A stretch of 22,224 bases of DNA from Anaerolineales bacterium (GTDB taxonomy: Bacteria; Chloroflexota; Anaerolineae; Anaerolineales; UBA4823): the NCBI GenBank assembly GCA_022865865.1, contig JALHTN010000564.1:1-22224 (forward strand), given 5' to 3'. The notes beneath the pieces were generated by a model. The model ran no database searches. It worked only from the letters and a program-made list of their open reading frames with translations, and was not told the DNA's origin. This document shows positions 7,702-15,990 of this stretch, in pieces. The position numbers and the translations under genes are program-made. The first letter of the stretch is position 1. Each line of letters starts with the position of its first letter.

Positions 7702-7971
7702 ATGAAAGTTGGAATGCTATGGTTTGATAATGACTCGAAATCTGACTTAACCACAAAAGTCTGCCGCGCAGCAAACTACTACCAGGGGAAGTATGGAAAT
7801 CAGCCCAATATCTGTTTTATTCATCCGAGTATGGCCGTACCCGAGCCAGAATTAGACTCGACAGACCAAAATATTAAAGCTGGTGATATTGAAGTCCGGC
7901 TGACAAAAGATGTACTCCCCCATCATTTCTGGATCGGGATACACATCCAGAATGAAAGCCTAGTCACGTAA
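7702..7971 (+). CDS. Small 89-aa protein of unknown function in the SOS cassette
   Basis: I do not recognise this family. The ATG is preceded by GGAGA (7691-7695) at a 6-nt gap, and the gene follows the ATPase-like gene by 24 nt with no promoter between, so it shares the LexA-controlled transcript. It starts MKVGMLWFDND, a beta-strand followed by an acidic turn, then a helix with KVCRAANYYQGKYG, a second strand PNICFIHPSM, a variable Pro/Glu/Asp loop (about 47-58), and a third part VEVRLTKDVLPHHFWIGI with paired histidines. The alpha/beta layout suggests a compact single domain; one Cys lies in the helix and one in strand 2. It has no signal peptide or membrane helix. Its last 8 bp overlap the 3' end of holA on the other strand. 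Confidence 0.75.
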   Translation: MKVGMLWFDNDSKSDLTTKVCRAANYYQGKYGNQPNICFIHPSMAVPEPELDSTDQNIKAGDIEVRLTKDVLPHHFWIGIHIQNESLVT

Positions 7972-8962
7972 TATCGGCTATCAAAAGGTCGATGCTCAAA
8001 TCGATGCTCATCATCCCCGTTTTCAACCCTGCGTCGATTTCAAGCAAGCGATGGAAGATCCCATCCAATTGCGACTGCGAAAAATGGCGCGACTGAGCAG
8101 CGAGTTTTCCGCCAACATAGGGGTGGACATTCAAGAGACGGGTGATGTCCTGCTCTCCACCCTGTTGATCGAGGATCTCTCGTGATTGAAGCAGTAATCT
8201 GAATTGGCGCACGATCATACCAAATATACTCTGGGCATCATTGTCGGCCAAGAGGCGATGATATTCACTAATAGCTCTCTTGCGATCCCGATTTCCCAGG
8301 GCATCGACTAAATCGAAGATACCGCCTTCCGGGAGCAGCGCCGTCAGCTCTGCGACATCAGATTCGGTGACCGGTCTCTCGTAATTTACATATGTCAGTA
8401 TTTTTTTGATCTCCTGGTCAGCCAGACGAACATCACCCCCAACCATTTTTGCCAGGCTGCTGGCAGCCTGTGGTTCGAATTCTCCACCTGTCTTACGTGC
8501 CCGGTCAATTATCCATCCGGTTAATTGAGAGTCGCCTGAAGCGCTGAATTCCCTGGCATATACTTTCCCACCCATCGATTCTCCCCATTTTTGCAACCAG
8601 TGCTTCTTCCCCTGCCTCTTGTCTCTTGCCGCCAGGAGAGGCCGGTGTTCAGATAAAACGACAGCACTTTCTTCCGGGAGAGTTTCCAGCAAGGATAATA
8701 CTCTCTTGCGATTTGTGTCATTTTCCATAAATGCCAGGGGATGGTAGAGAACGGTCAAACGCCGGGAGGCGAGAAATGGCATAGATCTAGCGGCTGTCTC
8801 AAGCTGCTCAATTGAAAGTGAGCGGCCATCCAGAGTGAGGAAATTCAACTCAATTGTGGATGGATCGCCTAATCGAGATTTCAGCGCGGTAATAGCTTCA
8901 TTAATCGCAACAACATCATCTCCATGAAACAGGTAGACGACCGGCTTTTGTTGTTGCTCCAT
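7964..8962 (-). CDS. holA: DNA polymerase III delta subunit
   Basis: HolA is the clamp-loader subunit that opens the beta sliding clamp during replication. The 332 residues match family length (about 330-345). The N-terminal strand VVYLFHGDD begins the first AAA-like domain, which lacks a Walker A as in all delta subunits. MPFLASRRLTVLYH and ESAVVLSEHRPLL are family-like, as are SSLAKMVGGDVRLADQEIKKI (about 173-193, domain II) and GGIFDLVDALGNRDRKRAI in the C-terminal collar region. It starts 2 nt after the stop of the DUF6391 gene, so the two are translationally coupled; no clear SD is visible. Its 3' end overlaps the SOS cassette by 8 bp, tail to tail, with no terminator visible. Confidence 0.93.
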   Translation of the reverse strand: MEQQQKPVVYLFHGDDVVAINEAITALKSRLGDPSTIELNFLTLDGRSLSIEQLETAARSMPFLASRRLTVLYHPLAFMENDTNRKRVLSLLETLPEESAVVLSEHRPLLAARDKRQGKKHWLQKWGESMGGKVYAREFSASGDSQLTGWIIDRARKTGGEFEPQAASSLAKMVGGDVRLADQEIKKILTYVNYERPVTESDVAELTALLPEGGIFDLVDALGNRDRKRAISEYHRLLADNDAQSIFGMIVRQFRLLLQSREILDQQGGEQDITRLLNVHPYVGGKLAAQSRHFSQSQLDGIFHRLLEIDAGLKTGMMSIDLSIDLLIADIT

Positions 8963-8964
8963 GA

Positions 8965-9498
8965 TTAATTTCTGGTGGTGATGCGGTGAGCCTTCATCCT
9001 GCCCTTGCGAGTGGCCGCTATCTCGATTACCTGCAAATTTCCTGGCTCGGCAGAAGTGGTAACCCTCTCTTGCAGGACGAAGCCCAATGGCTGAGAGAAT
9101 ATCAGCGCTAAAGTGGCTAAAAACATAGCAAATGGCAGGCGTTCTAATTTATCACGAGTCCTTCTACCTGCTCCCAACATGGCTATCCCGGCTGCTAAAC
9201 CAGCTAAGACACCAGAAGTCACAAAATTTGTCCCGCAATTACGGTGCACTGCCAGGTGGTTTTCTCCATTCCGCAATCTGGAAAGCCCCTCCTCGACAGA
9301 TTCATAAACATCCTCTAATGGCACATCTCCAATTATCCAAAAGCCGCCTGCATCTGAATGACCCGCCAGACTGCGCTTCGGATAACGCTGCGAGAGGATA
9401 TGCAAAGTAGCATGCTCTAGCCCATGATTGCGCTGGATGCGGGAAATAAAGGGCACATCGCGCTTCTTGTTCACCTGTATTGTTTCACTTTCAGCCAT
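8965..9498 (-). CDS. DUF6391-type membrane protein
   Basis: A conserved family of unknown function, found mainly in Chloroflexota and cyanobacteria as I recall. The ATG at 9498 (MAESET) is chosen over 9513 because GGGAG lies 6 nt upstream; it gives 177 residues. Visible: the conserved HGLEHATLHIL at about 25-35, a glycine/aspartate-rich region (SDAGGFWIIGDV), HRNCGTNF at 85-92, then two membrane helices at about 93-111 and 121-143 and a basic C-terminal tail. The conserved His/Glu/Cys residues all lie before the first helix and could bind metal or form an active site; that is inference. It directly precedes holA (2-nt gap), probably in one transcript. Confidence 0.8.
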   Translation of the reverse strand: MAESETIQVNKKRDVPFISRIQRNHGLEHATLHILSQRYPKRSLAGHSDAGGFWIIGDVPLEDVYESVEEGLSRLRNGENHLAVHRNCGTNFVTSGVLAGLAAGIAMLGAGRRTRDKLERLPFAMFLATLALIFSQPLGFVLQERVTTSAEPGNLQVIEIAATRKGRMKAHRITTRN

Positions 9499-9541
9499 AT
9501 GATGCTCCCTCATGCTCTCGTTTGATTATCATTACCTGATT

Positions 9542-9547
9542 ATTATA
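9542..9547 (-). promoter_or_regulatory. Candidate -10 for the DUF6391-holA unit
   Basis: Perfect TATAAT on the minus strand, 43 nt before the ATG at 9498. No good -35 is visible at 16-18 nt (best is TTAGCC at 18), so this is only a suggestion. Confidence 0.3.
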
Positions 9548-9660
9548 CCCGCCACTCTTGGTCTTGGCTAAGGGCACCATATCAGGCAATCATAAATCGA
9601 ATAAATATCTAAGTTGCCTGTCAAGCAAAAAATACTAGTCCTTTGAGAGGAGGCCAAGAT

Positions 9661-10284
9661 TCAACGATTTCCCCGCTGGTATGCCTCATAAGTCTCAAGC
9701 AGCGTGATTTGGATCTGGTCAGTAAAGCGGTAAATCTTGCGAAAAATATCACTCCATGCTTTGGGGGTTTGGATTGCAGACTCTTCATAAACTGTGAGCA
9801 TTGCATCGAACAATGTGTTGCGGAAGAACAGGAATGCCCTGGAGGCTTCTGCAGCTGTAAGTCCCCTGCGCCAACCCCGCGATGCATATTCGAAACCCAG
9901 TGAACGGGCTTCCGAATTGTCATACTCACCATTCATCGCCAGAGAATCGAGCAATCCTTGCAGTAGCGCACGCCCGCTGAGTCGATATTGCCCCCGCGCC
10001 TCATCATCCAGCTTCTCGTACCAACCTTCGCTCTCCAGAGTACCCTCGCTAACCTTAACCCTGATATTTTTCAAGGCTGCCTGCACCACTAAATGACCTT
10101 CATCCAACCCATCTTCCCGGTGGGTCTGGATCCAAAGATCGACATCGCTGCGGCGAAAACGCCGGTGTCCCCCTTGTGTTCGATGCGCGGGGAGGTGCCC
10201 CTGGTCTGACCAGCTGCGGACTGTGGAAGGATGTACCCCCAGCTTGCCTGCTGCCTCACTTAAACTGAGCCAATCTTCTGCCAT
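9661..10284 (-). CDS. MerR/BldC-type helix-turn-helix regulator with C-terminal helical domain
   Basis: A probable transcription regulator. Of its 207 residues, 1-58 form an excisionase/MerR-like winged helix: LSLSEAAGKLGVHPSTVRSW is the helix-turn-helix, followed by the wing HRTQGGHRRFRRSDVDLWI. Residues about 65-200 are all-helical, with SGRALLQGLLDSL, GFEYASRGWRRGLTAAEASRAF and FRNTLFDAML. This resembles the RsbR-N/RsbRD N-terminal sensor fold, which I suggest only tentatively. ATG 10284 has GAGG 4 nt upstream. It lies 52 nt downstream of the PucC-like transporter on the same strand and may be in its transcript, so it could control that gene. No effector-binding site is recognisable. Confidence 0.85.
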   Translation of the reverse strand: MAEDWLSLSEAAGKLGVHPSTVRSWSDQGHLPAHRTQGGHRRFRRSDVDLWIQTHREDGLDEGHLVVQAALKNIRVKVSEGTLESEGWYEKLDDEARGQYRLSGRALLQGLLDSLAMNGEYDNSEARSLGFEYASRGWRRGLTAAEASRAFLFFRNTLFDAMLTVYEESAIQTPKAWSDIFRKIYRFTDQIQITLLETYEAYQRGNR

Positions 10285-10336
10285 AAATCCTCACATCCAC
10301 CAATCAACTTAATTCGCCAATGAACCTTCGTGCGTC

Positions 10337-11671
10337 CTATGCATCACTTACCAGGGCAGCTTTCTCAATCACCGAAGTAGTCTTCGCCTGCTCGCGAAAT
10401 GCCGCCACATTAATCCTGCGCAAAAGGATTAATGAAACAAGCAATAGAAAAGCAAGAATTGAAAAAACTGAGACATAGGCCATCACAGGATCTATCAAAA
10501 CGCGGGTCAGGATATCACGCACTACACCGCTTAATAAAGCACCAATCAAGCGAGAAGCCGCATTCGCCATCCCCCAGGCACCGATATACAAACCAACTTT
10601 AGCAGCCGTGGTCATATCCAGCATCAATGATAGATTAGACACGGTTGAAAATCCTGTGCCTGTTCCCAACAAAATCACACCAGCATAAAAAACACTGGTG
10701 TTAATTAAAATACCACTCGAAGCGATTAACACGAATCCAACCAAAGCAATTCCCCCTCCCCAAAAAGCGATCCTCCGTTTGCTCACCCGGCGTTCTAAAG
10801 CACCTGCGGCCACTAAAGCCACGAGAGTGAAGACTCCCCAAATTGAGGTGATGCGAGTCGTGTCCCTCACCGGCATTCCAAACGCTTCACCTCCATAAGG
10901 TTCCAAGAGGATATCCTGGCCAAGCAGTGCGATCAACAATATTATCAGGTAAACAAAAAAGATCGTTGCTTGCTTATTTTCCAGGATCGTACCTGCCAGA
11001 ACTCTCCAGGAGTGGCGTTCCTGCTCATCTGTCAGATCGACCAAGGTTCGCTTTTCTAATTTTATCAAGCCTAAAAATCCAAGAACCAGGGCTATAGTGC
11101 CCACAATCCAGAAGGACCTGATCAGTGCCTGAGGTGAATAGGGATCTACCAAACGACTCACGAGGAGCGAAGTCGCGATGATACCGATGATCATCATAAA
11201 AAACATGACCGAGATGGTGGTGCCACGCTCTTTCTCACCAGACAAATCTGTGGCTAATGAAAAATATGAGACCGTGGCGAAATTAAACCCCATTCCCCAG
11301 GCCCCAAATGCAAATAGCCCGAATATTAGACCGACCAAGAAATTATCAGCCAGCACGAATGCCGCTAAGGGGGCAAGGGTAACCCCGAGGACACAAAACA
11401 CAAGGCCAAGAGCGATATATGGCGAACGGTGCCAACCGAACAGCGGATGGCGGTCTGAAAAGGAACCAATGAGTACTTGAATTGGGGAAAGCAGATAAGG
11501 CAGGGAAGCAAGAACTGCCACCAATGTGGCTGAAAAAGCTAATTCCTTGATCATGACCCGGTTCAAAGTGCTGTTTATCGGCACCAGGGTCATCGCGACT
11601 GCAAGGTGTATCAAGCCCAACTGAAAGCGCTTTATGAACATTCGATTTCCGAAATTCTTCCTATCTCCCAT
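10337..11671 (-). CDS. PucC-family (BCD-type) MFS transporter
   Basis: An inner-membrane protein of the major facilitator superfamily, 444 residues with about 12 predicted helices. The N-terminal half has the PucC/LhaA signature: NRVMIKELAFSATLVAVL, then LPYLLSPIQVLIGSFSDRHP and LFGWHRSPYIALG at about 45-90. In phototrophs, relatives help assemble light-harvesting complexes or handle bacteriochlorophyll; related proteins also occur in non-phototrophs, with unknown substrate. No pigment-synthesis gene is linked here, and the chelatase 7 kb away is better read as cobalt-type. The start is uncertain: ATG 11671 has no SD, and an ATG ten codons inside (11641) is an alternative. The HTH gene follows downstream. 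Confidence 0.88.
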   Translation of the reverse strand: MGDRKNFGNRMFIKRFQLGLIHLAVAMTLVPINSTLNRVMIKELAFSATLVAVLASLPYLLSPIQVLIGSFSDRHPLFGWHRSPYIALGLVFCVLGVTLAPLAAFVLADNFLVGLIFGLFAFGAWGMGFNFATVSYFSLATDLSGEKERGTTISVMFFMMIIGIIATSLLVSRLVDPYSPQALIRSFWIVGTIALVLGFLGLIKLEKRTLVDLTDEQERHSWRVLAGTILENKQATIFFVYLIILLIALLGQDILLEPYGGEAFGMPVRDTTRITSIWGVFTLVALVAAGALERRVSKRRIAFWGGGIALVGFVLIASSGILINTSVFYAGVILLGTGTGFSTVSNLSLMLDMTTAAKVGLYIGAWGMANAASRLIGALLSGVVRDILTRVLIDPVMAYVSVFSILAFLLLVSLILLRRINVAAFREQAKTTSVIEKAALVSDA

Positions 11672-11687
11672 ATTTAAATCGGGAGAT
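11663..11687. repeat. Inverted repeat across the transporter start codon
   Basis: ATCTCCC (11663-11669) and GGGAGAT (11681-11687), 7-bp arms 11 nt apart, span the ATG at 11671 on the minus strand. In RNA the arms would pair and hide the start codon; in DNA it could be an operator. It may be chance. Confidence 0.3.
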
Positions 11688-11712
11688 CAAATTAATAGAT
11701 TATGAATAAGTA

Positions 11713-11742
11713 AATTTATCAGCTGCATCATACCCGCGTCAA
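11713..11742 (-). promoter_or_regulatory. Candidate promoter for the PucC-like transporter
   Basis: On the minus strand TTGACG (11742-11737), an 18-nt spacer and TAAATT (11718-11713). This is 5/6 and 4/6 agreement, about 40 nt upstream of the ATG at 11671. Confidence 0.4.
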
Positions 11743-11842
11743 TGTAGATTTAGGTAGGATTGGTATTAATGTTTATGAAGATTCTAGCGCGATTCAGCAG
11801 TGGCGAGGGTTATATCAACCTGCAGGCGGGAAAACTTGTCAT

Positions 11843-13240
11843 TTAATCATTAATCAAAATCAAATCCAATGCCTGGCGCAGGGAGCGTGCCTCCGTAACC
11901 TGGAGATCATCAGGCCATGGTTCCTCTCGGCGAAGTCTCCCGGGGACAACAGCTTGCTTAAAGCCAATATTGGCAGCCTCTTTCAGCCGGGCAGGCATAT
12001 GACCCACTGACCTTAATTCCCCTGAAAGACCTATCTCCCCGATCAGGACCATTTCCGCGCGAACAGGTATGTCACGGGTCGAGGAAGCGATAGCAGCTGC
12101 AATAGCAAGATCGGCAGCTGGCTCGCTCACTCGCAGACCGCCCACCACATTGACAAAGACATCTTGTTCCGCCAGTCGCAGACCAATTCGCCGTGAGAGA
12201 ACGGCCGTGATTAATAAAAGCCGATTAAAGTCTACTCCATTGGGTGTGCGTCGGGGATTTCCGAAAGAAGTTGCACTGGTTAAACCTTGGATTTCCACCA
12301 ACAATGGGCGCGTTCCTTCCATAGTGACTGCGATCGCCGAGCCCGGGGCATTCACCAGACGACCAGCCAGGAAGGATTCAGAAGGATTGCGCACTTCTAT
12401 CAAGCCCCCTTCCTGCATTTCAAAAACCCCAACCTCAGATGTAGCGCCAAAGCGATTTTTAACCGAGCGCAATAAACGATAAGACTGAAATCTTTCCCCT
12501 TCAAGGTAGAGCACTGTATCGACGATATGTTCCAGGACTCTCGGCCCAGCAAGCGTGCCTTCCTTGGTGACGTGCCCGATCAAAAAAACGGATATTCCGG
12601 TTGATTTTGCTAATTCCCGCAACCTGGATGCGCTTTCCCGCAATTGGGAAACCGAACCTGCTGACGATTCCAATTCAGACAAGGTTGTTGTTTGAATGGA
12701 ATCCACAATCAATAAGCTGGGTTGTACCTGTGAGACATACTCGAGAATCCTCGCCAGGTCTGTTTCTGTGACCAGAAGCAACTCGTCTGGCAGGATTGGC
12801 TCTCCATCTTTGGTGCTGCGCAGCAAACGCAATGCGCGCATTTTTATCTGTCCTTCTGACTCCTCCCCAGAGACATATAAAACCCTACTAGTGCGGGACA
12901 TTTCCAAAGCAGTTTGCAGAAGCAGGGTGCTTTTTCCAATCCCGGGATCACCTCCAACGAGCACAATTGAGCCAGGCACAACTCCACCACCAAGGACGCG
13001 AGCAAATTCTTGAATGGGCAGCAGCAGCCGTTCTTCAGCACCATCGTCGATTTCGGAGAGCCGGCGTGGGGTTGAGTCTCCAGCAAGCCCACGTGTTATG
13101 GTAGATCCTTTTGATTTGGGGGAGGTGACCACCTCTTCTATCATGCTATTCCAAGAGTTGCATTGAGGGCAGCGCCCCATGTCCCGCGCAGATCTGCGCC
13201 CACACTGCTGGCAAACAAACTGAGTTCTTAATTTTGGCAT
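11843..13240 (-). CDS. radA: DNA repair protein RadA (Sms)
   Basis: RadA is a RecA-like ATPase helicase that drives branch migration in recombinational repair. The ATG at 13240 is preferred over a TTG two codons earlier; neither has an SD (see the -10 at 13247-13252). Of 465 residues, the N-terminal zinc finger uses CQQC (10-13) and CPQC (24-27), Walker A GGDPGIGKST is at 96-105, VLYVSGEES at about 120-128, Walker B LLIVDSIQT at about 176-184, the RadA-specific KNRFG at 261-265, and a Lon-like C-terminal domain from about 300 to the end. All key residues are intact. It lies downstream of clpC but is separated from it by a terminator. Confidence 0.97.
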   Translation of the reverse strand: MPKLRTQFVCQQCGRRSARDMGRCPQCNSWNSMIEEVVTSPKSKGSTITRGLAGDSTPRRLSEIDDGAEERLLLPIQEFARVLGGGVVPGSIVLVGGDPGIGKSTLLLQTALEMSRTSRVLYVSGEESEGQIKMRALRLLRSTKDGEPILPDELLLVTETDLARILEYVSQVQPSLLIVDSIQTTTLSELESSAGSVSQLRESASRLRELAKSTGISVFLIGHVTKEGTLAGPRVLEHIVDTVLYLEGERFQSYRLLRSVKNRFGATSEVGVFEMQEGGLIEVRNPSESFLAGRLVNAPGSAIAVTMEGTRPLLVEIQGLTSATSFGNPRRTPNGVDFNRLLLITAVLSRRIGLRLAEQDVFVNVVGGLRVSEPAADLAIAAAIASSTRDIPVRAEMVLIGEIGLSGELRSVGHMPARLKEAANIGFKQAVVPGRLRREEPWPDDLQVTEARSLRQALDLILIND

Positions 13241-13246
13241 GATCAA

Positions 13247-13252
13247 ATTATA
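13247..13252 (-). promoter_or_regulatory. Candidate leaderless -10 of radA
   Basis: Perfect TATAAT ending 6 nt before the radA ATG on the minus strand, the same geometry as at the zinc lipoprotein. Transcription would start at about the ATG, which fits the absence of an SD. No good -35 is visible. Confidence 0.4.
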
Positions 13253-13306
13253 ACTTAGCAGTTTATTCGCCTCTACCCAATTAATTCAGTTTCTGCTAAC
13301 AACAGA

Positions 13307-13336
13307 AAAGGGCGCAGAAAAAAATCTGCGCCCTTT
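13307..13336 (-). terminator. Rho-independent terminator of clpC
   Basis: Perfect 12-bp stem AAAGGGCGCAGA (13307-13318) and TCTGCGCCCTTT (13325-13336) with a 6-nt A/U loop, followed on the minus strand by TTTTC. It lies 27 nt past the clpC stop and insulates radA. Confidence 0.88.
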
Positions 13337-13363
13337 AATAAGCCTCAAGTATCTATAAATTAT

Positions 13364-15850
13364 CTATCCTGTCGCTAATACTTCCTCTTCGATGGGTTTC
13401 TCTTCTTTTTTATACAGTGAGATCTCTTCATCAATTGCATCAACGATGATCGTGTCTCCATCTTCGAATTCGCCAGATAGCAGTGAATCAGACAATGTGT
13501 CTTCGATATTTTGCTGGATGACACGTCGCAAAGGCCGCGCTCCCATTTCCGGGTCGTAGCCCAATTCTACAAACAAATCGAGCGCAGCCGGGGTGATCTT
13601 GATCACAATGGCGTGCTCTTCAAGTCGCAGGCTGACTTTATCAAGTTCGAGCTGGACGATTTCCCTGATACTCTCCTTGCTCAAAGCACGAAAGACTATC
13701 ACCCCATCGACCCGGTTGATGAACTCTGGACGGAAGACTCGCTTGAGCGATTCCAGCAATTTCTTACGCATCTCCTGATAAGCCAGGTGTTCTTCAAGTT
13801 CCTGATCGCGTTTCACATCGAAACCAATAGAGGTTTGCCGTTTTATCATATCGGCTCCCACATTGGAGGTCATAACAACCAGTGCATTGCGGAAATCCAC
13901 TTTACGGCCACGAGCATCCGAGAGGTGGCCTTCCTCCATGATCTGGAGCAGCAAATTATGTGCCTCAGGATGCGCTTTTTCGATCTCATCGAAGACGACG
14001 ATCGAATAAGGTCGGCGGCGCAGGGCCTCTGTTAGCTGTCCAGATTCTTCATACCCAACATAACCTGGAGGGGCACCTACCAAACGACTGACAGAGTGGC
14101 GCTCCATAAACTCCGACATGTCCAGATGGATCAGGGCATCTTCGCTGCCGAAAAGGAAGCGAGCTAATGCTTTGGTCAATTCAGTCTTGCCAACACCGGT
14201 TGGTCCCAGAAAAATGAACGACCCGATTGGGCGGCGGGGGTCCTTCAAACCTGCTCTTGCTCGACGAACTGCCTTAGAGATAGCTTCGATGGCTTCTTCT
14301 TGGCCTACGATGTGCTGCCGGAGTTCTTCTTCCATTTTTAGCAAGCGCGCCGATTCTTCCTGGGCGATCTGCATCACAGGTACACCGGTCCACATTGAGA
14401 CCACTTCAGCGATATCTTCAGCTGTTACCACGGGGCTGCTGCTGCGATCCCACGCAGATTGTAAGCGCTCTAATTGGCTTTCATAAGCTTCCTGCCGTTC
14501 GAGTATTTCCTGTGCGTCTTCATAACGACCATCTTCCAGAGCCAAGGCATGGTTTCTGCGGCTTTCTTTAATCTGGCCGATCAGTTCTTTGGCTGTCCTG
14601 GCAGCTGGGCTCTTGTACATTCGAACACGCGAGGACGACTCGTCGATCAGATCGATAGCCTTATCTGGTAAGAAGCGGTCAGGAACATAACGAGATGAGA
14701 GTTGAGCAGCCGCATCAAGTGCATCATCCGATATGGACAAGCGATGGTGCTCTTCATAGGCAGGGCGCACGCCACGTAAAATCTCGATCGTCTCATCAAC
14801 GTTGGGTTCCTCAACCTGAACTGGCTGGAAGCGGCGCTCTAAGGCTGCATCGCTTTCGATATGCTTGCGATACTCATCATGTGTTGTCGCTCCGATCACC
14901 TGCAGCTCACCTCGTGATAAGGCAGGTTTTAGAATATTAGCGGCATCAACAGATGAACCTGCAGCTCCCGCACCCACCAACATGTGGAGCTCATCAATAA
15001 AGAGAATTGCTTCAGACGCCTTTAATTCGTCAATCACCCGCTTCAGCCGTTCCTCAAATTGCCCTCGATACATTGTCCCGGCAACCAAAGATCCTACATC
15101 CAGCTGTAGAACCCGTTTATTCAAGAGCGGCGCAGGTACATCTCCCTCAAGTATCCTCTGGGCTAAACCCTCGACGATTGCAGTCTTGCCCACGCCAGGT
15201 TCGCCGACCAAGGCCGGATTATTCTTCGTCCGCCGAGCCAGGATCTGGATTACTCTCTCGATCTCCATAACTCGCCCGACTACCGGATCAAGCTTGCCTT
15301 CTTCGGCTAATGTGGTCAAATCAATTGCTAGTTGATCTATCAGCGGTGTTTTCTGCTGTTGTTTTTCTTGCGGGGATGATTTTCCCTCACCAGAACTGCG
15401 CCGCGAGGAACTGCTCTCTTGGAGCACACGCCGGGTCTGCCGTCGAATCTGCTCAGGGGTGACACCCAGCTTCTTCAAGACATCATTGGCAACGCCCTCG
15501 CCATACCGGACCAACCCAAGCAAGAGATGTTCTGTACCGATATAATGGTGGCCGAGTCGACGTGCTTCATCAACAGCATACTCCAGCACCTGCTGGGTAC
15601 CTGGTGACAGGTCTAGCTTACCTCCTGGTGAGCTGCCTGTACCGGTCAGTCTCTCAACAATTTCCTGAACCCGCTCAATCTCCAATCCTAATTCTCGTAA
15701 AACTCGTCCAGCAACACCACCATCTTCACGTATCAACCCCAGGAGAAGATGTTCTGTGCCGATATAATTCTGCCGCATGCGCTCAGCTTCTTGATGGGCT
15801 AAGCTCAAAACTCGTCGAGCTCTTTGGGTAAACCGCTCCATGCTTGACAA
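13364..15850 (-). CDS. clpC: ATP-dependent Clp protease ATPase subunit ClpC
   Basis: ClpC is an AAA+ unfoldase that feeds proteins to ClpP. The start is TTG 15850: AGGAGG lies 6 nt upstream, whereas the ATG at 15841 would be 15 nt away. The 828 residues give two Clp_N repeats (about 5-145, each with [10 protein letters not shown]), a linker, Walker A GEPGVGKT (216-223), Walker B ILFIDEL (282-288), a middle region with UVR-like helices (about 430-462), second Walker A GPTGVGKT (549-556), Walker B IVVFDE (617-622), and the ClpP-docking loop IGF (675-677). The docking loop marks it as a protease partner, not ClpB. Neither clpP nor mcsA/mcsB/ctsR is nearby. It is flanked by terminators on both sides and so is monocistronic. 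Confidence 0.97.
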   Translation of the reverse strand: MSSMERFTQRARRVLSLAHQEAERMRQNYIGTEHLLLGLIREDGGVAGRVLRELGLEIERVQEIVERLTGTGSSPGGKLDLSPGTQQVLEYAVDEARRLGHHYIGTEHLLLGLVRYGEGVANDVLKKLGVTPEQIRRQTRRVLQESSSSRRSSGEGKSSPQEKQQQKTPLIDQLAIDLTTLAEEGKLDPVVGRVMEIERVIQILARRTKNNPALVGEPGVGKTAIVEGLAQRILEGDVPAPLLNKRVLQLDVGSLVAGTMYRGQFEERLKRVIDELKASEAILFIDELHMLVGAGAAGSSVDAANILKPALSRGELQVIGATTHDEYRKHIESDAALERRFQPVQVEEPNVDETIEILRGVRPAYEEHHRLSISDDALDAAAQLSSRYVPDRFLPDKAIDLIDESSSRVRMYKSPAARTAKELIGQIKESRRNHALALEDGRYEDAQEILERQEAYESQLERLQSAWDRSSSPVVTAEDIAEVVSMWTGVPVMQIAQEESARLLKMEEELRQHIVGQEEAIEAISKAVRRARAGLKDPRRPIGSFIFLGPTGVGKTELTKALARFLFGSEDALIHLDMSEFMERHSVSRLVGAPPGYVGYEESGQLTEALRRRPYSIVVFDEIEKAHPEAHNLLLQIMEEGHLSDARGRKVDFRNALVVMTSNVGADMIKRQTSIGFDVKRDQELEEHLAYQEMRKKLLESLKRVFRPEFINRVDGVIVFRALSKESIREIVQLELDKVSLRLEEHAIVIKITPAALDLFVELGYDPEMGARPLRRVIQQNIEDTLSDSLLSGEFEDGDTIIVDAIDEEISLYKKEEKPIEEEVLATG

Positions 15851-15885
15851 AGCGTACCTCCTACGATCACACAAATACCAATGTC

Positions 15886-15903
15886 ACCAAAGATAACTTT
15901 GGT
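15886..15903 (-). promoter_or_regulatory. Hairpin in the clpC leader
   Basis: ACCAAAG and CTTTGGT, perfect 7-bp arms with a 4-nt loop, about 22 nt upstream of the clpC SD. It could be an operator or a leader hairpin affecting translation; no known regulator is recognised. Confidence 0.4.
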
Positions 15904-15971
15904 TATTTACTATTTTGATTACGAGAAATTTAGTCCAATTGCATTTTACCAGAGTTTAACCTGCCGCCATG

Positions 15972-15990
15972 CGATTCGTGTCTCGAATCG
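15972..15990. promoter_or_regulatory. Inverted repeat CGATTCG-N5-CGAATCG upstream of clpC
   Basis: Perfect 7-bp arms with a 5-nt spacer, about 20 bp upstream of the candidate extended -10. The size and symmetry fit a dimeric repressor or activator site. It does not match CIRCE, CtsR or the LexA box. Confidence 0.45.

Noticed and set aside
8010..8036. Short direct repeat TCGATGCTCA near the holA end
   Set aside because: It simply encodes a repeated Ser-Ile-Asp-Leu in the HolA C-terminus.
8471..8490. GGTTCGAATTC, like a tRNA T-loop
   Set aside because: It lies inside holA coding sequence and no acceptor, D or anticodon stems can be built around it.
13241..13246. TTG two codons before the radA ATG as start
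   Set aside because: It has no SD and would overlap the promoter-to-start spacing suggested by TATAAT; the ATG gives the usual N-terminus.
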